NCBI RefSeq assembly: GCF_030167925.1
Contig: NZ_JASKUT010000002.1
Coordinates: 124,001-188,000 of the forward strand
Length of the DNA stretch: 64,000 nt
Reading direction: 5' to 3'
DNA from: Paenibacillus silviterrae
GTDB taxonomy: Bacteria; Bacillota; Bacilli; Paenibacillales; NBRC-103111
The translations under genes were made by a program, and so were the position numbers. Below the pieces are notes generated by a model that made no database searches, was not told the DNA's origin, and worked only from the letters and a program-made list of their open reading frames with translations. Below are positions 32,492-42,231 of this stretch, one piece after another; positions within the stretch are counted from its first letter, which is position 1, and each line of letters begins with the position of its first letter.

Positions 32492-35400
32492 ATGAAACAG
32501 CAATTGAAGCAGATGATATCCTTACTGTTATGTTTTTGTACGTCGTTTTCTTTCCTTTTCCCGGGATCAACTATAAAAGCCGCGAACGCAGCAGAGTCGG
32601 CATTGACCTTCACGGCGGCGCAAGACGCCTTTGTGTCTAATTTCAGCGGGCAAGGAAATAGCTTGGGAACAACATTAAATGCTGCAAAATTAATCTATGG
32701 GAAATCCCGGCATGCTTATTTCAAATTTGATTTATCCTCCATTGATACAAACAGATATGATATCAGCGAGATGAGCGTGATACTCAGCTTTAGAAAATCG
32801 CATGCGCCCAACGAGCTGGTATTTACGGAAAGCGAATCAACTTTACGGGACACGGGCACCCAATGGACAGTAACCAACGTCACGTACAACAACCGTCCGT
32901 ATGATATCGCAGGATCACCGATAGTAACCCATAATGTAACATCTAACGGAGAAGAAAACCTTTCCGTTAATCTATCCCCCATCTTCCAAAATGCCTTGAG
33001 TAACGGAAGAAAAGTAATCAGTATTCGACTTACAACAGCGAAAGTGAACGATAGCACGGTAAACGCCAGTGAGTTGTATTCCTCAAGGAATACAGCCTAT
33101 CCGGGACCCAGCTTGAGCGTTACGCTGGGTGATCCCATTGTAAACGACGGGGTCGACAAAACCGCGCTTAACGCGCTGATAGACCGAGCCGATCCGTTAA
33201 TTGGAACCGTATACACACCGGATAGCTGGGCCGTGTTTTCGTCAGCCCTCACGATTGCAAAAAAATTGCGTTTTAACAGTGCCACGCAAACCGAAGTCAA
33301 TCAAGCGGTTTTGTCGCTGCAAGAGGCGATGAACAAACTTGTGGTTGCGGAGCTTCCAACCAAGATGGCAGGCCCGAACATGGGGAATTACTTGACCAAC
33401 AGCAAGACGGCAGCAATGATCATGAAAATGAAAAACGGGGAAGGCAAATATGTGAAGGTTGACCCTGTCACGGAAAAGCTATCGCTTACGGCAAATGCCG
33501 CGGAGGCATCTAACTTCGCTCTCTATGTCCTTGATTATTTTGCCACCGTGGACCTTAAGGAGCCCGAGGTTGGAGCCACTAGAACGGCCTACTCCATCAA
33601 AGCCTTGGATAACAACAAATATTTGACGATCCAGAATTACTTTACGGCAGAACAGTTTCTGAGCAATACGCATCAATATTTTAATATTGTAAGCGGCGCC
33701 CCGCACGGCACCAGCACGGATAGGACGTTCGAGATCAAAGCATCGGCAAGCATACCCGGTTGGAACGAGCGGTTTTATGTAGATCAATACACAAATTCGG
33801 GATTTTACCGCATCTATTCGCATCTGTCCACCATGAGAGACGATAACAATTTTAATCGGTTTCATGTGAAAATGACCGATAGCGCCATGCTGAGCAGCGG
33901 AGCAGCTTCCGAGAACACCGAATACCGGTTTTACTTTGATAAGGTATCGGGCAGGGATCTGCTGGAAATTAGTCAGGAAGGCTCCGGAAACGACGTCAGT
34001 TTGTTCTGGAAGCCCGTAAATGGCGATACGAACCCAGCCAATTACAGTGTTAACGGCTCGGTTTCGGGAGCGGTGTATGCCGGCGGCCTCATGCGTCTGA
34101 CACTCTCGGATCTGAGCGCGGGCGTCCATACGTATGCCTTTGGTTATAGCGGAAGCGGGTATCAGACGAATACGAATGTGAAAGTCCGCATTTTCAACCA
34201 TCCGGGTATTTTGCTAAGGACGGAAGACCTGCAGAGAATGAAGGAGCATGTTCAGGCCAAGGTGGAGCCTTGGTACTCCGACTACCAGAGAATGGTGAAC
34301 AGCGTTTCCTATCAAGTAGCCAGCTCCGACTACCAGACCACGGTGTTTTCGAAAGTGGGTCGCGGAGGAGCCCCTTCGGATTCAGGCAACATGGGATACT
34401 TTGAGAAAGGTGGCAATGCTGCGTATTTCAACGCTTTGCAATGGGTGATTACGGGAGACAATCAATATGCCGACAAGGCTGTCGACCTCCTCAGACAATG
34501 GGCGAATACACTGAAAGTGATCGACGGCAGGGACAGAATATTGGGAGCCGGCATCAATGCGTACAAATTTGCCAGTGCAGCGGAGATCATCAGGTATTAC
34601 AACGGCGGCTACAGCGGCTACGGCGACGCAGACTTCAAAATGTTGAAAGATATGATGATCAATGTGGTATATCCTGTGATCCAGGATGCAGCCGTTCCCA
34701 TGCTCGCCAACGGCAACTGGGACGCAGCGGCCATTGTCAGCATGATGGCGATAGGCGTCCTGAGTGACAACAGTGAAATTTTTGATCGCGCGATGCACTT
34801 CTATCAGGACATCCATACGAACGGTTCGATCTTCGCTTACGTGAACGAATCAGGCCAAACGATGGAAACCGGCCGCGACCAAGCCCACGCCATGTTAGCG
34901 CTAGGCTATATGGCTGAAATCGGTTTGATCGCCAAAAATCAGAATGAAGATTTGTACTCCCTATACAATAACCGCCTGGCGATAGCCTTTGAATATTCGT
35001 CGAAGTACAACCTGTATTCGAAGGAGCTGTACGGTGAAGAGGTTCCTTTCGTAGCGATGCCGAATGTGTTTGCCGATACTGGCAGGGGCTATTATGGAGC
35101 CGGGTTTGACCTTGAAAACAACGGGCTGAACAGGGGGGAATTAAGACCTGTCTTCGAGCAGGGTCTTGCCCTATACCGCAATGTGGACGGTATCGACATG
35201 ACATGGACCACAAGAGCGGCAGCAGCCATGCGGCCACAGGGAATGGTGCATTTTGATAATTTGAACTTTGGCACGCTGACGAACTATAACGGCGAGCCGC
35301 TGGACCCGACAAACGGACCCTATTTTCAGATACGAACCCGGTGGGAGCCGTTGTATCAGAGGAATTGGAGCACCGTTAACGGTCAGAAAGTCGCGGAGAC

Positions 35401-37513
35401 CCTGAATTCGTATTTTGACATGAATGAAAATAACGAATTAACGACAAGCGTCATGAAAAAGGATGCGCCTTTCTATCAGCTGGTCGCTAATGCCGACGGC
35501 ACGGTTTCGATTTTGCTGATCAAAACCAACACCTATTTGTCAGTCAAGGACGATAAGGTAGGGGATCATCAGGTAATCAAAGCCGATGCGGCCGGGATCA
35601 GCGATAATGAAAAGTTTATTCTGCGTTCTACCGGAGTCGGTCCTTTCTATCTGGCTTCGCCGAAGTATGAGAATCGGATTGTTTATCAGGAAGTATCCGG
35701 ATCAGGCAGCACCGCCGTCTTAACCCTTCGGCTGGGAACCAAAAAATTATCTCAAATTACAGATATACCGGACGTCACGACAAACGAGAGACTTGTTTTT
35801 ATGTTCAACACGAAAGATATCGCGTTGGTTGGCAGTGCGGCTCCAAGCATCACATCGTCCGCCGGCAGCGTGGTCACTGCAGGCGGCACGTTTCAGGTAG
35901 CTGCTACGGGAACGGCTCCGCTCACCTATTCGCTGGACGGCGCGCCGGCTGGTGTAGCCATCCATAGGAACACTGGATTAATCACAATTGCAAACACCAC
36001 GGCAGCGGGCATATATACGTTCACCATCACAGCCTCCAATGGCATCAAGCCGAATGCATCGATGACATTCACGCTGACCGTCAAGGATTCGCCAACCGTT
36101 CCAGGCATACCCGAGAAGGTTACCGCAACGCCGGGCATCGGACGAGTAACGCTGGGCTGGAGTACGCCGGCTAGTAATGGCGGTGCGAACATTACCAAGT
36201 ATGAGGTATCCAAGGATAACGGCGAGACGTGGATGGACGCTGACTCCGATGCCGGTCATACTTTCAGCGGACTGACCAATGGAACCGCGTATATCTTCGC
36301 TGTAAGGGCAGTCAACAGCGTAGGCAGCGGAGCTCCGGCGGCAGTGAAGGCTGCTCCCGAGGCGCCAGACGACACATCGCCGACTTCGGTACCAATCATG
36401 AGCGGTACGGTGAAGGAAGAAGAGAAGCAGCAGGCTTCTTTAAATGGCGTTACGGGTGCTCTCACAAAAAATGAGGATGGCAGCTATAGTTTGGTTAGCA
36501 CCAAGGAGCAGATCAAGAAAGCGTTAGGCGAAAGCAATGAGCTGGTCATCCATGCGAGAGATATTGACACTCTCAGCCTGAAGCTCCCGATTTCAGCGAT
36601 GGGGACTGCGGCTTTAACAATTAAGCTGGAGTTCGGGACAGTCACTATTCCGAACACCACCTTACAAAATATGGAGAGGAAGTACGGCGACACGTTGAAT
36701 CTTCGCCTCCGGAAAGGAAGCTACATTGTCGAACTGCTCGTGTCCGGTAACCCGATGGATTACGATGATCCCAACCATCCCCTGAAGATCACTTTGCCTG
36801 TTGATGTGGCGGAGGGACGCGATGCTTCTGCCTATGTTGTGGTCAAGCGGGAGATTGGCCGAAACGTCATTTTACCTTTGGCGGTTATCCGTGAGGATAG
36901 CGTGACATTCAATGTAACGAAAACGGGCACCTACGGTGTTATGGAAAACAGTCTTGCTTTACATGACGTGCCTGCGGCCCATTGGGCGACCCAAGACATT
37001 GCCTTTGTATCGGCGCGCAGGCTGTTTGAGGGCACGGCAGATAACGTATTCAGTCCCGAAGCATCCATGACGCGGGCCATGTTCACACAGGTACTGGCTA
37101 ACCTGGAGGGTGTTGACCCCAAGCGGTTTACAACGTCAGTATTCTCCGATGTGGCGAATGGTCAGTGGTATTCGGCGGCGGTGAATTGGGCTGCCAAAGC
37201 CGGCATTGTCGAAGGAACGGCTAATGGCAAATTCAGTCCAGATGACAGGATTACGCGCGAGCAGATGGCGATGATGCTGTACAACTATGCCAAAAGCAAG
37301 GGCTATAAGCTAAGCACAACGACCTCGGTTGAGTTTGTAGATGGCGATAACGTGAGTCCATGGGCTAGAGAGGCGACGAACGCCATGGCGGGGGCAGGTA
37401 TCCTTCTCGGCAAGCCTGGCGCATCCTTTGAGCCGCAAACGAATGCTAGTCGTGCAGAAGCAGCAGCGGTATTCACCCGATTAATTCGAACGCTGAGCTC
37501 AGACGAAGCTTAA
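32492..37513 (+). CDS. SLH-anchored multidomain polysaccharide lyase (alginate-lyase fold)
   Basis: 1673 residues from ATG 32492, with GAAAGGAG upstream. Signal peptide (1-34); CBM96/DNRLRE-like domain (about 38-200, AYFKFDLSSI); FIVAR-like helical module (207-285); beta-trefoil-like region (295-430); alginate_lyase-type alpha/alpha barrel (575-900) with NGNWDAAAIVSMMAIGVL and ETGRDQAHAMLALGYMAE. A second trefoil-like part, a putative Ig module (PSITSSAGSV), an FN3 module and three C-terminal SLH repeats (HWATQDIAF, GQWYSAAVNWAAKAGI, VSPWAREATNAMAGAGI) follow. It would cleave a uronic-acid polysaccharide by beta-elimination while bound to the cell wall. Alginate_lyase-fold enzymes also act on glucuronan and heparin-like chains, so the substrate is open. 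It opens the uronide locus. Confidence 0.82.
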   Translation: MKQQLKQMISLLLCFCTSFSFLFPGSTIKAANAAESALTFTAAQDAFVSNFSGQGNSLGTTLNAAKLIYGKSRHAYFKFDLSSIDTNRYDISEMSVILSFRKSHAPNELVFTESESTLRDTGTQWTVTNVTYNNRPYDIAGSPIVTHNVTSNGEENLSVNLSPIFQNALSNGRKVISIRLTTAKVNDSTVNASELYSSRNTAYPGPSLSVTLGDPIVNDGVDKTALNALIDRADPLIGTVYTPDSWAVFSSALTIAKKLRFNSATQTEVNQAVLSLQEAMNKLVVAELPTKMAGPNMGNYLTNSKTAAMIMKMKNGEGKYVKVDPVTEKLSLTANAAEASNFALYVLDYFATVDLKEPEVGATRTAYSIKALDNNKYLTIQNYFTAEQFLSNTHQYFNIVSGAPHGTSTDRTFEIKASASIPGWNERFYVDQYTNSGFYRIYSHLSTMRDDNNFNRFHVKMTDSAMLSSGAASENTEYRFYFDKVSGRDLLEISQEGSGNDVSLFWKPVNGDTNPANYSVNGSVSGAVYAGGLMRLTLSDLSAGVHTYAFGYSGSGYQTNTNVKVRIFNHPGILLRTEDLQRMKEHVQAKVEPWYSDYQRMVNSVSYQVASSDYQTTVFSKVGRGGAPSDSGNMGYFEKGGNAAYFNALQWVITGDNQYADKAVDLLRQWANTLKVIDGRDRILGAGINAYKFASAAEIIRYYNGGYSGYGDADFKMLKDMMINVVYPVIQDAAVPMLANGNWDAAAIVSMMAIGVLSDNSEIFDRAMHFYQDIHTNGSIFAYVNESGQTMETGRDQAHAMLALGYMAEIGLIAKNQNEDLYSLYNNRLAIAFEYSSKYNLYSKELYGEEVPFVAMPNVFADTGRGYYGAGFDLENNGLNRGELRPVFEQGLALYRNVDGIDMTWTTRAAAAMRPQGMVHFDNLNFGTLTNYNGEPLDPTNGPYFQIRTRWEPLYQRNWSTVNGQKVAETLNSYFDMNENNELTTSVMKKDAPFYQLVANADGTVSILLIKTNTYLSVKDDKVGDHQVIKADAAGISDNEKFILRSTGVGPFYLASPKYENRIVYQEVSGSGSTAVLTLRLGTKKLSQITDIPDVTTNERLVFMFNTKDIALVGSAAPSITSSAGSVVTAGGTFQVAATGTAPLTYSLDGAPAGVAIHRNTGLITIANTTAAGIYTFTITASNGIKPNASMTFTLTVKDSPTVPGIPEKVTATPGIGRVTLGWSTPASNGGANITKYEVSKDNGETWMDADSDAGHTFSGLTNGTAYIFAVRAVNSVGSGAPAAVKAAPEAPDDTSPTSVPIMSGTVKEEEKQQASLNGVTGALTKNEDGSYSLVSTKEQIKKALGESNELVIHARDIDTLSLKLPISAMGTAALTIKLEFGTVTIPNTTLQNMERKYGDTLNLRLRKGSYIVELLVSGNPMDYDDPNHPLKITLPVDVAEGRDASAYVVVKREIGRNVILPLAVIREDSVTFNVTKTGTYGVMENSLALHDVPAAHWATQDIAFVSARRLFEGTADNVFSPEASMTRAMFTQVLANLEGVDPKRFTTSVFSDVANGQWYSAAVNWAAKAGIVEGTANGKFSPDDRITREQMAMMLYNYAKSKGYKLSTTTSVEFVDGDNVSPWAREATNAMAGAGILLGKPGASFEPQTNASRAEAAAVFTRLIRTLSSDEA

Positions 37514-37608
37514 CCTGGGCAGCACCGTATGCCGGATAAAAGGGGTGCTTTGTCCTTGAATACAACAGGAAGCATTAAGCATTGAATTTGGTTTCAGTAA
37601 TAATAAGC

Positions 37609-37641
37609 CAAGAGGCTGCCGGATGATCTGGCAGCTTCTTG
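37609..37641 (+). terminator. Hairpin after the first SLH lyase
   Basis: AAGAGGCTGCC pairs with GGCAGCTTCTT (one G-T pair) around an eight- to ten-base loop, about 95 bases after the stop. The U-run is weak (TTCTT). It probably ends this single-gene unit. Confidence 0.55.
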
Positions 37642-37758
37642 GTGCTTCGAAGGATTTCCTGTTGCTTTACCACTTTATAAACATACATATTTGTAAAGTA
37701 TTGGAAGTATGATATTGTATATACAAGGAGCACACTATGGATAAATGGAGGCGTTCTC

Positions 37759-39498
37759 ATGAATGGTTGGATTCAGGCGGGTACGGTAGAAGAGCTTCGA
37801 GAACAAGGTCCGAAGCTGGTCAAGGGGGGCATTGTCGTTTTTCATCACGAGGATGAAGTGCATGCGCTTGATAACCGGTGCCCTCACCTCGGTTTTCCGC
37901 TCCACATGGGAAGTTTGTGCAAAGGAATTTTGACATGTCATTGGCATCATGCGCGGTTTGACGTATGCGGCGGCGGAACGCTTGACCCTTGGGCGGACGA
38001 TGTTCCGGTACATGATACAACCGTTCGAGACGGAGTCATTTGGGTCAACCCGAATTCCCGGAACAGCAACCAAGTACAGCTGTATAAAGACCGGCTTCTG
38101 AGTGGCCTTGAGCAAAATATCGGTCTTGTCATAGCCAAGGCCATAGTTGGTTTAATGGAGGCGGGCGTGCCTGAGACGGAAATTGTAGAGATTGGGATTG
38201 AATTCGGGGTCAAACAGCGCAGGCAAGGATGGGGCTCTGGATTAACAACTTTGACTGCGATGGCCAACGTCCTGCCTAAGCTCGATAAACAAGGACGGAT
38301 TCTTGCGTTGTTTCAAGGAATGCTGCACACCGCTCGCGACTCATCCGGAAACGGAACGCGCTTCTTGCTCGATCCGCTCCCACATACGAACGTCTCGGAG
38401 GAGCGATTAACGGAATGGTACCGTGATTGCATCGAAGTTCGGGATACGCGCGGCGCGGAACGGGTGCTGTTGACAGCCGTGCAGGCGGGGGCGGATGAGA
38501 TGCGATTATTCTCTATGATGAGCATGGCGGCAACGGACCATTTCTATATTAACGGCGGCCATACGCTGGATTTCCATAATAAAGCGTTCGAGAGCTTGAA
38601 GTATGTTGGAGATGAGCAGCGCCATTATGTCCTCGCCTCGCTCGTTCCGATGTTCGGGTCCGCCTCACGAAGCGAAGAGCTTCACAGCTGGCAGTCCCCG
38701 GTTAATTTGGTTCAGCCGTTGAAGGAAGCTTTCGAGGAGCTGTCCGGCAAGGGCGTTTCATCTGGAATCGAGGGCTCCGGTATCGACGACGAGAAGCTGC
38801 TCCAGGTGCTGCTCGGAGACGATCCGCTTCGGACGGTTCGCGTGCTGAAGGAAGCTTTACTCGGCGGCGCCTCTCCGGTGCGCATCTCGCAAATTGCCGC
38901 ATTGGCTGCGGCGGAACGGGTCGTTCGCTTCCATACGCAGAACGATTTCGGGGATTGGAATTCGGTACTACACACATTTACGCATGCCCACGCCGTTCAC
39001 GAAGGCTTGATCCGTTCCACCGATCCATGGCTGGTTCGCGGAATTTTTCATACGGCGGCTACAATTTACCTCGACCGGTTTTTGAACATCCCGGCTGCCC
39101 CGAGACCGGCTGTGATTGGAGCGGCAGAGGTAGCGCAGGAGCCCACGGAACTGCTTGAGATTCTCGACAAGCAGCAGCAGGTGGCGCCAGCGGCGGCATG
39201 GGTCATCCGCTATCTGCACAGCGGCGGAAAGCCAGAGCCTTTATTCAACGTATTGGGTCATGCTCTGCTTCGAGAGGATACGGAGTTTCACTCCTTCCAG
39301 ATGTACGAGGCGGCTGTGACGGAGTATGACCGCTGGGCATCCGAGTCGGGACCTTTCGCAGAGAAAGCCCGCGAAACGCTGATCCTTGCTGTTACCCGTT
39401 ATTTGGCTGCACATGCGCCTACTTCCCGCGAAACGCCTCATACGGCGAAAATTGCATGGCGACTCCATCGCGGCGAGAAATTGTTCGAAGAAGAATAA
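37759..39498 (+). CDS. Rieske [2Fe-2S] domain protein with long helical C-terminal part
   Basis: 579 residues. The first 97 are a complete Rieske domain: Cys 41 and His 43 in NRCPHLGFPLH, and Cys 60 and His 63 in LTCHWHHARFD, ligands for a [2Fe-2S] cluster. The following 480 residues are mostly helical, rich in Glu, Leu, Ala and His, with no family I recognise; it is not the catalytic domain of a ring-hydroxylating dioxygenase. There is no signal peptide, so it is cytoplasmic. The gene stands alone, about 245 bases behind the SLH lyase and 410 before the transporter operon. A redox role, or an oxygenase with histidine-rich iron site (NGGHTLDFHNK, HTFTHAHAVHEG), is only inference from the histidines. 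Confidence 0.75.
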   Translation: MNGWIQAGTVEELREQGPKLVKGGIVVFHHEDEVHALDNRCPHLGFPLHMGSLCKGILTCHWHHARFDVCGGGTLDPWADDVPVHDTTVRDGVIWVNPNSRNSNQVQLYKDRLLSGLEQNIGLVIAKAIVGLMEAGVPETEIVEIGIEFGVKQRRQGWGSGLTTLTAMANVLPKLDKQGRILALFQGMLHTARDSSGNGTRFLLDPLPHTNVSEERLTEWYRDCIEVRDTRGAERVLLTAVQAGADEMRLFSMMSMAATDHFYINGGHTLDFHNKAFESLKYVGDEQRHYVLASLVPMFGSASRSEELHSWQSPVNLVQPLKEAFEELSGKGVSSGIEGSGIDDEKLLQVLLGDDPLRTVRVLKEALLGGASPVRISQIAALAAAERVVRFHTQNDFGDWNSVLHTFTHAHAVHEGLIRSTDPWLVRGIFHTAATIYLDRFLNIPAAPRPAVIGAAEVAQEPTELLEILDKQQQVAPAAAWVIRYLHSGGKPEPLFNVLGHALLREDTEFHSFQMYEAAVTEYDRWASESGPFAEKARETLILAVTRYLAAHAPTSRETPHTAKIAWRLHRGEKLFEEE

Positions 39499-39612
39499 GG
39501 TGGGATAGGCAAGGTCGCTATGTGCGGACGCCTCGTCCGGTCGGTGGTGAGGTCCCCAATCTAGGAACTTATCAGCATCATGACTGTGGAATACCCTTCT
39601 TCTTATTTTGGT

Positions 39613-39690
39613 AAAAACAAAAAGAAACCAATCCTTGGTAAAATGGAAGTGTCGAGCAACCATTGGAAGGAAGGGTTTCTTTGTTTTTTC
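39613..39690. repeat. Imperfect inverted repeat, possible terminator
   Basis: AAAGAAACC (39621-39629) pairs with GGTTTCTTT (39674-39682), and inside it CCAAT pairs with ATTGG. A-rich and T-rich flanks give it terminator character on both strands. It may end the Rieske transcript, or be the remnant of a small mobile repeat. No second copy was seen. Confidence 0.4.
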
Positions 39691-39814
39691 ATAATACCTC
39701 GGATTAGCCTATTGTACCTGCCCCGTTCCCTCTAGATGATATCCGCACCCCGCTGAATTGATTCATAGGGCTGTATCGAACCAATCATTCCAGCTAACGG
39801 GAGGCTGCTCGGAT

Positions 39815-39863
39815 GGGGGAATAAAACATTCATCTTACTGACTATGGCGAACCTGAGTATAAT
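39815..39863 (+). promoter_or_regulatory. Regulon motif copy 1 and promoter of the transporter/sulfatase/GH88 operon
   Basis: GGGGGAATAAAAC (39815-39827), then ATTCATCTTACTG. A -35-like TTACTG (39835-39840) and TATAAT (39858-39863) follow with a 17-bp spacer. The same core with the same spacing recurs at 45713 and 60668. An activator bound here would touch the -35 region. Confidence 0.7.
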
Positions 39864-39910
39864 TCAAAATAGAAACAGCAAATCACTATATACAAAAGGG
39901 TGTGTGTCCA

Positions 39911-41230
39911 TTGAGTAAAAAGATTTGGAGTCTAGCCGTAACAGCTTCTCTTGCTACAGGTTTACTGGCTGGTTGTGCAAGTTCACAGCCATCCGCCGGA
40001 CAAACAGGATCCACTCCATCAGGCGATAAGCCGGCCGCAGTCAGCTTAAAGGTAACGGTATTACCCGATGATTTGGAAACCTTTAAGGCTGCATATGCCG
40101 AGTTTAGCAAGGAAAACCCTTCCATACAAGCGACCTTTGAATCCATTCCTCAGCAGCAGTATTATGAGAAGATTCGCCTGCAGCTTTCAACGGGGGAAGC
40201 GATCGATTTGTTCGGGGGTAACATGGACGTGTTCCTGGACACAGGAGTGCTGGAGCCCTTGGATGAATACATCAAAAAGGGAAATGTCGATGTGTCCGGC
40301 TATGGCCCGCTGTATGATTCCTTAAAGGTAAATGATAAAATTTACGGTCTTCCATACCGCAAATCCAACTGGATGCTTTTCTATAATAAAACGTTGTTTG
40401 ATCAGGCTAATGTCCCCTATCCCAAAGCGGATATGACCTGGAATGAATTCAGAGATTTGGCGAAAAAGATGACAAAGGGTGAAGGGGCAAACAAGGTATA
40501 TGGCGCGTTTCTGCATCCGTGGGCCCAAACCTGGTATATTCAAGCCGTTCAAACAGGAGCCTCCATTATTGATAAGGATTTAACGCCGTTTAAGAAAGCG
40601 CTCCAATTCCGCTTGGACATGGAGAAGGACGGGTCGATCATGGGCTGGTCGGAGCAGATTACGACGTCCGCTCATTACAATTCCGCTTTCCAAAAAGGAA
40701 ATGTGGCAATGAACCTGATCGGCGATTGGCATGTAGCACAGCTTAGACTGGCGGAAGCTGAGAAGAAAATCAGCTTTGACTGGGATGTGGTCCCAATCCC
40801 TCATCCGGAGGGTGTTGCTCCGAATACCAGCTTGGCCACTCCGGTATCGCTCATGCTGAATAAGAACTCCAAGCATAAGGAGGAAGCCTTTAAGCTGCTG
40901 CAGTATTTGTCCGGCGCGAAGGGTGCGAAGCATTTTGCGGCAAAGGGCTTCCTAACCGGTTTCATCAATGATGAAATCCGCAAAGCGTATATTGGCGACG
41001 GCTCGCAAAAGCCGAAGAACATTCATTACTTCGTAGAGCAGAAGGAATATCCGGAATATCCGCTTCTTCCGGGAGTTAAGAACATTCTGGTCAACAACAT
41101 ATATAAGCAAGAGGGAGAAATGGTGTTCACGAAAGCGCAAACGGTCGATCAAGCGATTCAAAATATTGGACAGCGTGTAGAGAAGGAATGGGCCGAGAAA
41201 TACAGCAAGGACTTTAAAGTGAAAAAATAA
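39911..41230 (+). CDS. Oligosaccharide-binding lipoprotein (UgpB/MalE-like ABC receptor)
   Basis: 439 residues from TTG 39911, with AAAGGG at about 10-base spacing; the GTG at 39902 sits too close to it. Lipoprotein signal peptide with lipobox LLAGCASS (Cys about residue 22), then a Thr/Ser/Gly tether. The body is an SBP_bac_1 fold: SLKVTVLPDDLETFKAAYAE, NPSIQATFESI, KSNWMLFYNKTLFD. It is the receptor for the two permeases directly downstream. With a sulfatase and an unsaturated glucuronyl hydrolase in the same operon, the ligand is probably a sulfated, unsaturated uronic-acid oligosaccharide. Confidence 0.9.
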   Translation: MSKKIWSLAVTASLATGLLAGCASSQPSAGQTGSTPSGDKPAAVSLKVTVLPDDLETFKAAYAEFSKENPSIQATFESIPQQQYYEKIRLQLSTGEAIDLFGGNMDVFLDTGVLEPLDEYIKKGNVDVSGYGPLYDSLKVNDKIYGLPYRKSNWMLFYNKTLFDQANVPYPKADMTWNEFRDLAKKMTKGEGANKVYGAFLHPWAQTWYIQAVQTGASIIDKDLTPFKKALQFRLDMEKDGSIMGWSEQITTSAHYNSAFQKGNVAMNLIGDWHVAQLRLAEAEKKISFDWDVVPIPHPEGVAPNTSLATPVSLMLNKNSKHKEEAFKLLQYLSGAKGAKHFAAKGFLTGFINDEIRKAYIGDGSQKPKNIHYFVEQKEYPEYPLLPGVKNILVNNIYKQEGEMVFTKAQTVDQAIQNIGQRVEKEWAEKYSKDFKVKK

Positions 41231-41246
41231 TTAGACATGATGGGGA

Positions 41247-41286
41247 CAGTCGAATTTCGCCATATCGGTTCAGCGAAATTCGACTG
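41247..41286 (+). repeat. Perfect 14-bp inverted repeat between receptor and permease genes
   Basis: CAGTCGAATTTCGC (41247-41260) and GCGAAATTCGACTG (41273-41286) pair without mismatch around a 12-base loop, followed by CTTCTTCCTT. It begins 17 bases after the receptor stop. Like the hairpin at 22186, it sits at the receptor/permease junction and probably lowers permease relative to receptor expression by partial termination or mRNA protection. Confidence 0.7.
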
Positions 41287-41308
41287 CTTCTTCCTTAGGG
41301 GTGAGCGC

Positions 41309-42199
41309 ATGAGAGACACGAGCAGACAAACACGCCGCAATCGGGTAATCGGTTACACATTTTTGCTTCCGAATATTATCGGCTTCCTTATGTTCATATG
41401 TATTCCGGTGGTAGCATCTTTTTTAATGAGCTTTACAGAATGGAATGGCTTCGGTGAAATTGAGTTTATCGGCTTATCCAATTACATGCGATTGTGGGAA
41501 GACGAAACCTTCCGCATTTCATTGCTCAATTCTTTGATTATGACGGGTGTCTCCGTACCGGCCACTTTGCTGCTTGCCATTCTGGCGGCCGTTGCCCTTA
41601 ATAAAGGGATCAAAGCGGTAAAGCTGTTTAGAACAGCAATCTTTTTGCCTCATATTACAGCGACAATCGCAGTAGCTGTCGTTTGGCAGCTGCTTTATAA
41701 TCCGACGATGGGACCGATTAACGGAATGCTCCGAAGCCTGGGAATCGATGAGCCTCCAACCTGGCTTGCCTCCTCGCAGTGGGCTCTTATTTCGGTCATT
41801 ATCGTAAGTATATGGCATTCGATCGGTTACTATATGATCTTATATTTAGCGGGACTTCAGGGAATTCCTAAAGATCTTTATGAGGCTGCCGAAATTGATG
41901 GGGCCGGTAAGGTCTCGCAGTTTAGGAATATCACACTGCCTATGCTCTCTCCTGTTATTTTCTTTACAGTCATTATAGGCATCATTAACTCCTTTAAAGT
42001 ATTCGACCTCATCTTCGTTTTGACCAAGGGGGGGCCGGGAAGATCTACGCATGTTCTCGTATATGATATTTATCATACGGCGTTTCAACGCTTCGAATAT
42101 GGCTATGCTTCGGCTATGGCGTATGTGCTGTTCACCATTATCCTTATTATTACGGTGATTCAATTCCAAGGACAAAAACGTTGGGTGAACTACTCCTAG
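41309..42199 (+). CDS. Sugar ABC transporter permease (UgpA/MalF-like)
   Basis: 296 residues from ATG 41309, with GGGGTGAG upstream; the frame extends back through the hairpin to 41237 but without ribosome site. Six membrane helices begin at GYTFLLPNIIGFLMFICIPV. The EAA loop EAAEIDGAGKVSQFRNITLPML binds the (absent, presumably shared) ATPase. The fold and FTEWNGFGEIEFIGLSNY segment are typical of carbohydrate permeases of the CUT1 class. It forms a pore with the next gene's product. Confidence 0.92.
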   Translation: MRDTSRQTRRNRVIGYTFLLPNIIGFLMFICIPVVASFLMSFTEWNGFGEIEFIGLSNYMRLWEDETFRISLLNSLIMTGVSVPATLLLAILAAVALNKGIKAVKLFRTAIFLPHITATIAVAVVWQLLYNPTMGPINGMLRSLGIDEPPTWLASSQWALISVIIVSIWHSIGYYMILYLAGLQGIPKDLYEAAEIDGAGKVSQFRNITLPMLSPVIFFTVIIGIINSFKVFDLIFVLTKGGPGRSTHVLVYDIYHTAFQRFEYGYASAMAYVLFTIILIITVIQFQGQKRWVNYS

Positions 42200-42231
42200 C
42201 GGAGGTTACGATAGAGAAAGGGGAAGTCAAG

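Larger units (their letters stand above)
39499..39910. other. Control region between Rieske gene and transporter operon
   Basis: It contains a long imperfect inverted repeat (39613-39690) and, further on, the conserved GGGGAATAAAAC element with a promoter, described separately. Between 39691 and 39810 nothing was recognised. No small gene with a ribosome site was found. Confidence 0.5.

Noticed and set aside
39613..39690. Insertion-sequence or MITE remnant
   Set aside because: Only one imperfect inverted repeat is present, with no target duplication, transposase trace or second copy. It is listed only as a possible terminator.
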